Shown here: positions 37,401 to 49,400 of the stretch, in pieces
Layout of the letters: each line of letters opens with the position of its first letter
Numbering within the stretch: position 1 is the first letter of the stretch
Origin: Astragalus membranaceus
Lineage: Eukaryota; Streptophyta; Magnoliopsida; Fabales; Fabaceae
Assembly: GCA_039519185.1 (NCBI GenBank)
Contig: CM076850.1
Coordinates: 85,728,270 to 85,792,269 of the forward strand
Reading direction: 5' to 3'
Length of the DNA: 64,000 nt
Made by a program: the position numbers and the translations under genes
Notes under the pieces: model-generated
The model's database searches: none
What the model saw: the letters and a program-made list of their open reading frames with translations, nothing else
What the model was told of the DNA's origin: nothing

Positions 37401-40400
37401 TAGGTCATTAATGATGATTTCATTTTCAAAAGAGTTAGTAGTGAGGCCATTCTAACCGTTGTTGTTTGGTCTTCACAAACGCTCACCCAATTGCGAAAAA
37501 CCCCTTAAGCCGTTTTCAAAACCAAAAACCGAGAACTACGTAGCTTTGAATTCTCCATCGCACCGGGAGATACGTAGGAGCGGGGTCCTGTCCCGTCAAG
37601 CACACTCTTAAAAAATCTTTGTTTTGTCCTGATTTTCAAAGATAACCAAAAATATTCTTCTTCCCTCCTGTTTTCAATAAAACAAACCTTAAAGAAAAGA
37701 AAAGAAGTAGAATAAATTGCTTTCAACTCAAACTTTTGTCTAAACCACACATCAAGTTAATGGTTCCCTTTCGGTAGAAAGGAGGTGCGGGGTGCTAATA
37801 CCTTCCCCGTACCTAACCGACCCCCGAACCTACATCTATACGTTTTCAAAAGACCATCCGCCTTTTCAAGGACTTTTTTTCAATGTTTTGGTCTTAAAAT
37901 AAAAATATTGGTGGCGGCTCCAAACTTCTTCCGCGTTGTCAAACGAAAAGTCCCAAACCGGATTTTTTGGGCGCAACAATCAATAAAAATCTGATTAGTG
38001 TTTCTAAATTTGCATATGACAATAATGCCAACATTCAATTTCACCATTTTCATTATGTCATGAAATCTCAGATTAATGACCAAGTATTGCTCCAAGGAAA
38101 ATTGGACTCAGCTGGGCTCTATCCTCTTCAATCTGGCACTCTGTCAACCAATGCTTCTGCTTTTCCTTCTATTAACACTGTTGTATCTAGTCCTAGTAAT
38201 TTTTACTTTCAATGGCACAATAGGCTTGGCCACACAAATCTAGATACTTTAAATCAGGTTTTGAAATCATGTAATCTGTCCACTCTAAATAAAAACAAAA
38301 TTGATTTTTGCATATCTTGTTGTCTTGGCAAATCTCACAGATTGCCCTCTTCTATGTCTCACACCACTTATAATGCACCTCTTGATCTCATTTACTGTGA
38401 TTTATGGGGCCCAGCCCCTATGCAATCATCCATGGGCTACAAATACTACATTTCCTTCATTGATGCTTTTAGCAAATATACTTGGATCTATTTCTTACAT
38501 GACAAGTCAGAAACACTTACCATTTTCAAACAATTTAAGGCCCTAGCTGAATTACAACTAAACACCAAAATAAATGCCATTCAATCTGACTGGGGGGTGA
38601 GTTCAGAAGCTTCAAAAACTACCTCAATCAACTTGGTATTATCCATCACATTATATGTCCTCACACATGTAATATCCCCAATTTTCGCTATTTAAATTAT
38701 GTGGCGTGAATTGATATTGAGTGAACTATTGTCTTGATTTAAAATAAGTTAATTTGGATTGGTATATGCTTGATTGATTTATTGTGTGAATTGTGTGCTT
38801 AATTATTATTAATTGCATCATATTTAGTTAGTTAGAGCTGGTGGGAGTCATTAGGAATAAAATTTTTAAGTGTAGGGTAGTTTTGTCTTTTACCATGTAC
38901 CTATATATATGCACCCCATCCAGCTGAATGAGGAAAAACAACAAAACACCCTTCATTTCTTTTTTTCAAAGATCAAAAACAGCAAATCAGATTTTGAGAG
39001 AGGAAGGGAGGAGCTCGAGAGGGAGAAGGAAGAAAAGAGAGAGAGAGAAAGAGAGCTGCAGAAATCTTCAATGCATGTTCAGTTTTCTTTCACCATCTTG
39101 ACCATCTCATTCCCCTCTTCCCATTGATACAAATTTCTGAACCAAAACCCTCCTCCTTCATCATCTTCCATTTTCGATTTTGAGCTCTAAGTTTAGCTAT
39201 TAATGGAGAACCCACCTTGCATGTCATTCTTTTAAGGTTGAGGGTAGATTTCAGAGGATATATTGTTTATTTATGCAATTTGGAGGAAGGTTCAGTAGCT
39301 AGGAATCTGGGTTTCGACTTATTCTGTTTGGAAACGGTTTGGTGAAAGAGTTCGTGAGTCGCCGTGTTCCGTGTTGTAAAGTCTCGGTGTGGTTTGTTCG
39401 TCTTCTAAAGGTGAGTTCTATAACTCACTAGGAAAACCATGAATATGTGTATTGTTGTGTTATTGAGTTTGAAGGTGAATCGGAACGGACATGGGAACGA
39501 TCGGAATAGAAAAGAAAACGCGGAAAACTGTTTTTCTGAAACACTGTTAGTCACGCACGGATCGTGTGTATGGGCGCACGGGTCGTGCGTGGTCTTCTGG
39601 AACCGCTGGTGCTTGTTTTGAAAACGCGCACGGGTCGTGTGCCAAGGCGCACGGACCGTGCGTATCTCTCTGATATGACATTTTGAAATACATTCTAAGT
39701 CGTTCCGATTGGTCCTAAGTCCCTTCCCATCCACTCCCCAAGGTTCCCCTAGGGTGGGAACACCGTAACTCTACATGTTTAGCTTTGACTGAAGTGGTAG
39801 TATTGATCGGGAAGTAATTCGGGATCGGAAAGGAATGACAAGTTAAATGATGGACACGCACGGATCGTGTGTATGGGCGCACGGGTCGTGCGTGGTCTTC
39901 GGGTTGCCTCTTTTAAAAAGTGTTTTAAATCATTCCAAACGATTCCAATTGCTTTCTAATCCTTTCTTCCACCTTCCCCAATGATGCTATGATTGAATTG
40001 CCCTGAATTGAGTGGTAATTGACTATGATTGGTTGTGTTTGGATTAAGTTCAGGTTAAGTGAATGCTCATGTGATTGACCATTGATTTCATGTCATGAAT
40101 TTTGTGTTTGATATATTATGCTGGATTGACTGGTTTAGTAAGATTGATAAGATAAGTTAGCGAACCTTAGTAATCCATGAGAGATCACTTAATAATTAGA
40201 CTAAGTTAGTAATTAGATCACGTTAGTAATAAGTTTATGTTCAGTTCAGTTCATTGTTATGTTGAGTTCAGATATTATTATGTTTAAGTTCATTGTTGAG
40301 TTCAGTCCAGGTATATCATCATATATATCTTTAGTCGGGGTGACGACCCTTTTTAGTTTAGTGTGCTAGGGGAGAGGCAGTCATGAGCCTTATGAACCTA

Positions 40401-43400
40401 GGCCCCGTTAGGGACCCAGCCGATTAGTGGGGACGGGTTCACCGGAAGCTTATTATGCCAAGTGACCGGTGACACGCTATAACTTTAGTTAGTGTTGTTT
40501 CTTGTAACCGGCTTGAGGGTTATGAGGACAGCGTTTAGTTTAGTTATGAGTTGCGTCTTGTAACCGGCTTGAGGGTTATAAGGACAACTTCAGTTAGTTA
40601 GCCACATAGTCAACTTTGAGGACTATGATTTATGAGTTAGAATCAGAATAATGAATAAAGCATAATTGAACCGAGAGGATTAGTAAGGGGTCGCGATAGA
40701 ACTCACTGAGACAAGTTGTCTCACCCAATCCATTGTTGTTGTTTTTCAGTTAAGCAGGGAAAGATGAAGACCGTGAGGCACGGCTATGGAGACGCTTGAG
40801 GAGCAGCTGCTATCGTTGTTTCTTTATGTCTTGTATTTCAGTTTCCTTTGTATTTCTGTATTTTGTATTCAGTTTCTTAGATGTACGATGGTACGACTTA
40901 TGTTTTTAAGTTGTAAATCGCTTCCGCAGACTTTCGGTTTTGAGTACTGAACACTAGTTGAGGGTGTAAGGACCGCTTTATGTGTTTTATGTTCAGTTAT
41001 GTAAGCGAACTTGATGGGTTTTTAGCATCGAGTATTAGTATATGTTCAGTATTTAAAAAGGAAGTTACTCTGATGTATGCCAGTAGTGCGCTTCGGTAAT
41101 TTCTACAAGTTAGAAATTAACGGGGTGTTACAATTGGTATCAGAGCAGTTCGACCCAGTCGGACTTAGAATCATGAGTCTCTTAAGTCCTCTAAGTGTGA
41201 TTCCTCTTAGTATGCTATTAGACGTTTAGCCTGATCAACTAAACACTTTGTGCATATTTCGCAGAATCATGGCTGGTGGAAGTAGGAGAAGCGTCCCTAT
41301 TGATCCTCATACCGAATGGATGCAGAATGTCATCGAGACGCAACAAAAGATGATGAATGACATGATGCAAATGCAGCAGCAGCAGATGGCTCAAATGGCC
41401 CAAATGCATCAAGAGAGGATGGATCAACAACAACCGAATGTTCAACAACCTCCTCTGGAAGATCCGAATAGGGCTTACTTTCGTTTCCAGAAGATGAATC
41501 CCCAAAGTTTCAAAGGAGGACCTGAGGTGATGGTATCACATTTCTGGTTGGATTCGATGGAGAAGATTTTTAGGACTCTTCAATGCAGCGAAGAAGAGAA
41601 GGTTCTCTTTGCCGCCCATATGCTCGAGGAAGATGCTCAGACCTGGTGGACCAATGCTCATGATTTGATGGTGAACCAGGGAACTCCTGTTACCTGGGTT
41701 AACTTCAAGGAGATGTTTATTGGTCACTTCTTCCCGCCGGTGATGAAGTTAAGTAAACAAGCCGAGTTTATCAACCTGAGACAAGGAGAGATGTCGGTGG
41801 GTGAGTTCACCGCCAAGTTTGAAAGGTTGTCGCAGTTCTATCAGTTGGCAAAGCATGCTCCGAATGACGAGTGGAAGATGCAGATGTATAGGGCAAGTCT
41901 TCGTGCTGATGTGGCCCAAGGTCTTAGCTCTTATGCTATGACCAGTTACGCTGGATTGGTGCAGCAAGCTTATGTTGCAGAGGCAGATCTCAACAGGATG
42001 TATGAGGAAAGGAAAGCATATCGGAAGGAAAAGAAAAAGGCATCGGAATTGCCAACCCCAAGTGAGGAGCCAAAGGGTAACTCCAACAAAGGAAAGCAAG
42101 CTACAGCATCCGAACTACTAAGGTCCGGTAAGTGTCCGAAATGCGGGAGGCCTCACACTGGAGAGTGTCGTCTGGGATCCACTGTGTGTTACTACTGCAA
42201 GGAAGAAGGGCATTATGCTAACGAGTGTCCGGCAAAGAAGAGGAATCGAGAGGAGAAATCTACTCCCGCCAGTGGAAGATTCTATGTGTTGGACGCTCAG
42301 AAGGGCGAAGCTGTTGACAGTTCGGCGAAAGGTATTTCTTAGTCCAAATTTTGAGGACAAAATTTTTAAAAGTTGGGGTGATTGTAATATCCCCAATTTT
42401 CGCTATTTAAATTATGTGGCGTGAATTGATATTGAGTGAACTATTGTCTTGATTTAAAATAAGTTAATTTGGATTGGTATATGCTTGATTGATTTATTGT
42501 GTGAATTGTGTGCTTAATTATTATTAATTGCATCATATTTAGTTAGTTAGAGCTGGTGGGAGTCATTAGGAATAAAATTTTTAAGTGTAGGGTAGTTTTG
42601 TCTTTTACCATGTACCTATATATATGCACCCCATCCAGCTGAATGAGGAAAAACAACAAAACACCCTTCATTTCTTTTTTTCAAAGATCAAAAACAGCAA
42701 ATCAGATTTTGAGAGAGGAAGGGAGGAGCTCGAGAGGGAGAAGGAAGAAAAGAGAGAGAGAGAAAGAGAGCTGCAGAAATCTTCAATGCATGTTCAGTTT
42801 TCTTTCACCATCTTGACCATCTCATTCCCCTCTTCCCATTGATACAAATTTCTGAACCAAAACCCTCCTCCTTCATCATCTTCCATTTTCGATTTTGAGC
42901 TCTAAGTTTAGCTATTAATGGAGAACCCACCTTGCATGTCATTCTTTTAAGGTTGAGGGTAGATTTCAGAGGATATATTGTTTATTTATGCAATTTGGAG
43001 GAAGGTTCAGTAGCTAGGAATCTGGGTTTCGACTTATTCTGTTTGGAAACGGTTTGGTGAAAGAGTTCGTGAGTCGCCGTGTTCCGTGTTGTAAAGTCTC
43101 GGTGTGGTTTGTTCGTCTTCTAAAGGTGAGTTCTATAACTCACTAGGAAAACCATGAATATGTGTATTGTTGTGTTATTGAGTTTGAAGGTGAATCGGAA
43201 CGGACATGGGAACGATCGGAATAGAAAAGAAAACGCGGAAAACTGTTTTTCTGAAACACTGTTAGTCACGCACGGATCGTGTGTATGGGCGCACGGGTCG
43301 TGCGTGGTCTTCTGGAACCGCTGGTGCTTGTTTTGAAAACGCGCACGGGTCGTGTGCCAAGGCGCACGGACCGTGCGTATCTCTCTGATATGACATTTTG

Positions 43401-46400
43401 AAATACATTCTAAGTCGTTCCGATTGGTCCTAAGTCCCTTCCCATCCACTCCCCAAGGTTCCCCTAGGGTGGGAACACCGTAACTCTACATGTTTAGCTT
43501 TGACTGAAGTGGTAGTATTGATCGGGAAGTAATTCGGGATCGGAAAGGAATGACAAGTTAAATGATGGACACGCACGGATCGTGTGTATGGGCGCACGGG
43601 TCGTGCGTGGTCTTCGGGTTGCCTCTTTTAAAAAGTGTTTTAAATCATTCCAAACGATTCCAATTGCTTTCTAATCCTTTCTTCCACCTTCCCCAATGAT
43701 GCTATGATTGAATTGCCCTGAATTGAGTGGTAATTGACTATGATTGGTTGTGTTTGGATTAAGTTCAGGTTAAGTGAATGCTCATGTGATTGACCATTGA
43801 TTTCATGTCATGAATTTTGTGTTTGATATATTATGCTGGATTGACTGGTTTAGTAAGATTGATAAGATAAGTTAGCGAACCTTAGTAATCCATGAGAGAT
43901 CACTTAATAATTAGACTAAGTTAGTAATTAGATCACGTTAGTAATAAGTTTATGTTCAGTTCAGTTCATTGTTATGTTGAGTTCAGATATTATTATGTTT
44001 AAGTTCATTGTTGAGTTCAGTCCAGGTATATCATCATATATATCTTTAGTCGGGGTGACGACCCTTTTTAGTTTAGTGTGCTAGGGGAGAGGCAGTCATG
44101 AGCCTTATGAACCTAGGCCCCGTTAGGGACCCAGCCGATTAGTGGGGACGGGTTCACCGGAAGCTTATTATGCCAAGTGACCGGTGACACGCTATAACTT
44201 TAGTTAGTGTTGTTTCTTGTAACCGGCTTGAGGGTTATGAGGACAGCGTTTAGTTTAGTTATGAGTTGCGTCTTGTAACCGGCTTGAGGGTTATAAGGAC
44301 AACTTCAGTTAGTTAGCCACATAGTCAACTTTGAGGACTATGATTTATGAGTTAGAATCAGAATAATGAATAAAGCATAATTGAACCGAGAGGATTAGTA
44401 AGGGGTCGCGATAGAACTCACTGAGACAAGTTGTCTCACCCAATCCATTGTTGTTGTTTTTCAGTTAAGCAGGGAAAGATGAAGACCGTGAGGCACGGCT
44501 ATGGAGACGCTTGAGGAGCAGCTGCTATCGTTGTTTCTTTATGTCTTGTATTTCAGTTTCCTTTGTATTTCTGTATTTTGTATTCAGTTTCTTAGATGTA
44601 CGATGGTACGACTTATGTTTTTAAGTTGTAAATCGCTTCCGCAGACTTTCGGTTTTGAGTACTGAACACTAGTTGAGGGTGTAAGGACCGCTTTATGTGT
44701 TTTATGTTCAGTTATGTAAGCGAACTTGATGGGTTTTTAGCATCGAGTATTAGTATATGTTCAGTATTTAAAAAGGAAGTTACTCTGATGTATGCCAGTA
44801 GTGCGCTTCGGTAATTTCTACAAGTTAGAAATTAACGGGGTGTTACAACACACATCTTCAAAATGGTGTGGTGGAAAGAAAGCATAGACACATTGTGGAA
44901 ATGGGTCTATCCTTGCTTTCTCACTCTTCTCTCCCCTATTATTTTTGGGATCATGCTTTTGATACTGCTGTTTACATCATAAATAGACTGCCTGCATCTC
45001 ATACTCACATTGTTCCTCTTAAACTTTTGTTCAACTTTAATCCTGATTATCACTTTATGAAGGCTTTTGGCTGTGCATGTTTTCCTTTGCTTACCCCTTA
45101 CAACAATCCAAAGTTTCAGTATAGGTCAAAAGAATGCACCTTCCTAGGGTATTCTACATCTCACAAGGGCTACAAGTGTCTTGACAAGTCTGGCCGTATT
45201 TACATCTCCAAGGATGTATTGTTCAATGAGAAGTACTTTCCTCATCAACATACCAAACCAACAACCTATCATCCTCCTCATTCTGCCACCACAGCAGCTC
45301 CCCTTGGAGTTGTGAATACCATTCCTCACCAAAATCACCACTCTCCACACCCCTCCTCACTAAATACCACCACTCCCTCCATCCAGTCACCACCTCTTCA
45401 TATGCCATCTACCTCAACATCTCACAACAATTCACCACAAATCAGTGATCCTCCCTCTCCAACAATATCCTTACCCTCCACAGCCTCCTCCACCATTGAC
45501 CCCAACTCTACATCTTCATCATCTCCCTCTCTACCTCCCAACACTCACCATATGCTCACTAGATCCAAAACTGGCCACCTTAAACCTCCTCTCTATCCTA
45601 CCATCAACTTCACCACTACTGAACCATCCACTGTGCAATAGGCACTGTCATCAACTCACTGGACAGAGGCAATGCAACAAGAGTTTAAGGCTCTTCAAGA
45701 CAACAAAACATAGAATTTGGTGACTCTCCCACCAAATAGAAGAGCTATAGGGTGCAAATGGATTTTCAGAATAAAGGAAAACCCGGATGGGACCATTAAC
45801 AAGTATAAGGCAAGCCTAGTGGCTAAAGGCTTCCACCAGAAATATGGCCAAGACTACAGTGACACTTTCTCTCCTGTTGTGAAGCCCATTACAGTCAGGA
45901 CTGCTCTCACCTCCAAGTGGCCTCTTATTCAACTAGATGTGAATAATGCCTTTCTTAATGGGCAATTACAAGAAGATGTCTATATGCAACAACCTCAAGG
46001 GTTCATTCAAGGTGATCCTCCCTTGTATGCAAACTCAACACGGCCATATACGGTTTAAAACAAGCCCCAAGGGCCTGGTATGACAGCTTGACAAAAACTC
46101 TAATTTCTTTTGGATTTCAACAATCAAAGTGTGATCCTTCTCTTCTCATCTTCACCAATCGTGGTTGCTGCATCCTTATTCTCATCTATGTAGATGATAT
46201 AATCATAACAGGCTCCTCCAATACTGCCATCAATCTCATTGTTATCAAATTGAATGCTGCCTTCTCACTTAAACAGTTAGGCACACTTGATTGCTTTCTG
46301 GGCATAGAGTGCAAACACACAAAATCTGGGGCTCTACACCCATCTCAAGCCAAATACATTTGAGATATCCTTCACAGGGCAGGAATGGATGAATGCAAGG

Positions 46401-49400
46401 GCATCTCTACTCCTCTACCAGCCAACTTGAAGCTCTCCAAAACTGGTACAGATCTGTTTGAAGATCCTACTCTATACAGAAGCATTGTAGGAGCCCTACA
46501 ATATGTGACAATTACTAGACTAGAACTTGGTTACTCTGTAAATAAAGTCTGTCAGTTTTTATCCCAACCTCTTATGTCTCATTGGAGTGCAGTCAAGCGG
46601 ATTCTAAGATACTTAAAAAGCTCCATTGATTATGGCCTTACACTCCTGCCATCCACCACCAGTGCTCTCAGCATCAATGCCTTTTGTGATGTTGACTGGG
46701 CATCTGACATTGATGAGAGGAGGTCAACTTCAGGAGCCTGCATTTACCTTGGTCCCAACCTGGTGTCTTGGTGGTCCAGAAAACAAACCTTGGGTGGCCA
46801 AATCCAGTGCTGAGGCAGAATACAAAAGCTTAGCACGGGCTGCCTCTGAAGTCTTATGACTACAATCCCTTCTTCATGAGCTCAAAGTACCAATTCCTCC
46901 TCCTGTTATTTACTGTGACAACCAGAGTACTGTTGCTCTCAGCCACAACCCTATCCTTCACTCCAGGACCAAGCACATGGAATTGGACATCTTCTTTGTC
47001 CGGGAAAAAGTTCTGAACACAAGTCCCTGGTTGTGTCCTACATCCCTGCCCAACTACAAGTTGCTGACATCCTGTAAAAATGTATAACAAAGTAGAGAGA
47101 GAGGGAGAATGAGAGAGGGAGTGAAACAGTTTTCTGAATATTTCTTTCACTGAATGAATCTGTTACATGATTTGATATTTATATATCTGTTATCCTGTGC
47201 ATCAGCAGTGCTTATCATACGCACTGCTGTAACTGAAACATAACTATATTTAGATCATTCTAGAGTGGATGACACAGCATCAATAACACTAACAGATATA
47301 CTACACTAGCAGGTACTATTTAATAGAGCTTCACTCACACCCCCCCCCCCCACAAGCTCAAGGTGGGGAGTGTATAGCAGCAACAGGACACACGTTGAGC
47401 TTGGTTCTATACTCCAACAAGGTTGCAGTTGAAAGAGGTTTTGTTAGAGCATCCGCCACTTGAAGATGGCTAGGAATATGAGACACTTGAAGCTGTTTTG
47501 CCAAAATTTTCTCCCTTACAAAGAATAGATCAATTTCCATATGCTTCGTCCTAGCATGTAGAACAAGGTTGTGTGCCGTAGCTACAGCACTCTGATTATC
47601 ACTGTAGATGGTTGAGGGAGTCATTTTCACATGCAACTCTGATAGAAGAGTTTGAATCCAGAGAATTTCTGCTGTTGTGTGAGCTAAACTGCGATATTCA
47701 GCTTCGCAACTTGACCTAGCAACCAATGGCTGCTTCCTAGACCACCAAGAGACCAAATTAGGACCAAAGTACACTGCAGAACCTGATGTAGACCATCTAT
47801 CATCAGGGTCTGCAGCCCAATCTGCATCACAGAAACCTGTCAAGTTGAATGGTTTGTTGCTGTTTGCAGGATTGAGAAGTAAACCGTGACTGACAGTGCC
47901 TTTGAGGTACCTCAGTATTCTTTTAACAGCAAGCCAGTGGCTCTCTAAGGGATTTGCCATGAACTGGCAAACCTTGTTAACCGAGTAGCTGATCTCAGGT
48001 CTAGTCAAGGTGGCATATTGAAGGGCTCCAACTACTGATCTATACAAGGTGGGATCTTTGAAATGAGCTGAACCAGTCTTTGTGAGTTTTGTGCTTGATG
48101 CCATAGGAGAAGAAACTGAGGCAGCATCATGCATAGAGGTCTTCAAGAGAAGATCTCTAATATACTTGGATTGTGTTAGAACAAGAGAACCAGAAGGTTG
48201 TTTATGAACTTCAATTCCCAGAAAGTAGTCCAATTCTCCCAAGTCCTTAAGAGCAAAATTCTGGTGTAGTTTATGAGTGATAATTTTCAACAATGATGGA
48301 GAATTGCCCGTGAGAATTATATCATCAACATATACGAGTAAGTAAGCTACAGATCTCTTAGCACAAAAAATAAACAGTGAGGGATCACACTTAGAAGATT
48401 TGAACCCGAGAGAGAGTAAAGTACTGGTCAGCTTCTCAAACCACTGTCTAGGAGCCTGTTTAAGTCCATATAGGGACTTGTGCAGCTTGCAAACCAGTGT
48501 AGGATCAGTAGATACAAACCCATAGGGCTGCTCCATATAAACCTCTTCATCTAGAACACCATTCAAGAATGCATTGTTCACATCCAATTGGTGAAGTGGC
48601 CACTTGTAGGTTAATGCAAGAGTGAGAATGATTCTTATAGTCACTGGTTTTACCACAGGGGAAAATGTCTCATGATAGTCTTTCCCATGGATTTGGTGAA
48701 ATCCTTTGGCAACAAGCCTTGCCTTGTACTTGTTCACAGACCCATCAACATTTTCTTTGACACGAAATACCCACTTACAACCAATGGCTTTCCTATTAGG
48801 TGGTAGAGGGACAAGGGACCAAGTTTTATTATTTTGAAGGGCAGTGTATTCTGCTTGCATTGCTGCAAGCCATTGGGGATTCTGAATGGCGTGTTTAGCT
48901 GTCTTGGGTTCAGTGGTGGTAAGAAAAACTGAGGGATTAAGTCTAGGTAGGGCAATTCCAGATTTGGATCTAGTTTGCATAGGGTGAGAGTTGTTAGGAT
49001 GGTGAGAATTTGTGGTATTTTGGTTTGATGAAGGGATGACTGGTGGTGGAGGGTCTGGTATTGGGTCTGTTGAGGTGTGGGTAGTGGATGATGATGAAGT
49101 GTTTGTTTGGGTAGCTGATGATGTAGTGCCAGAATCCTCAAGTGCCTGAACCAGAGGTGCAGTGGACTCAGAGACAGTGGGAAGAGGACTTAAGGTGACA
49201 CTGGAAGTGGAGGAGACAGACTTGGACTTTGAGGAAGGAAAGAGTTCATTGTAAGGGAATCTAGACTCATTAAAAATAACATCTTTTGAGACTATGAGTT
49301 TCCCAGTGGGGGAAAGACACTTGTATCCTTTATGTGAGGTAGAATATCCCAGGAAAAGGCACTCATGAGACCTAAAATCAAATTTGTGAGCATTGTATGG

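Larger units (their letters stand above)
38668..44847 (+). mobile_element. Gag-only Ty3/gypsy element G with 2.47-kb LTRs
   Basis: LTRs 38668-41132 and 42383-44847 are the same length and I saw no difference between them on reading. Exact 5-bp TSD ACACA (38663-38667, 44848-44852). The primer site TGGTATCAGAGCAG is at 41135 and a purine tract (AAAAGTTGGGGTGA) precedes the second LTR. The 1.25-kb interior encodes gag and nothing else: protease, RT, RNase H and integrase are absent, so movement would need enzymes from another element. It interrupts copia C integrase between its second Asp and the catalytic Glu. Confidence 0.93.

Noticed and set aside
37208..37490. Possible CRISPR-like repeat
   Set aside because: Only two units of 158 bp in a plant LTR; a tandem duplication.
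39405..39734. 109-codon antisense frame in the LTR of G, repeated at 43120-43449
   Set aside because: Identical only because the LTRs are identical; it spans the CG-rich dyads and has no domain.
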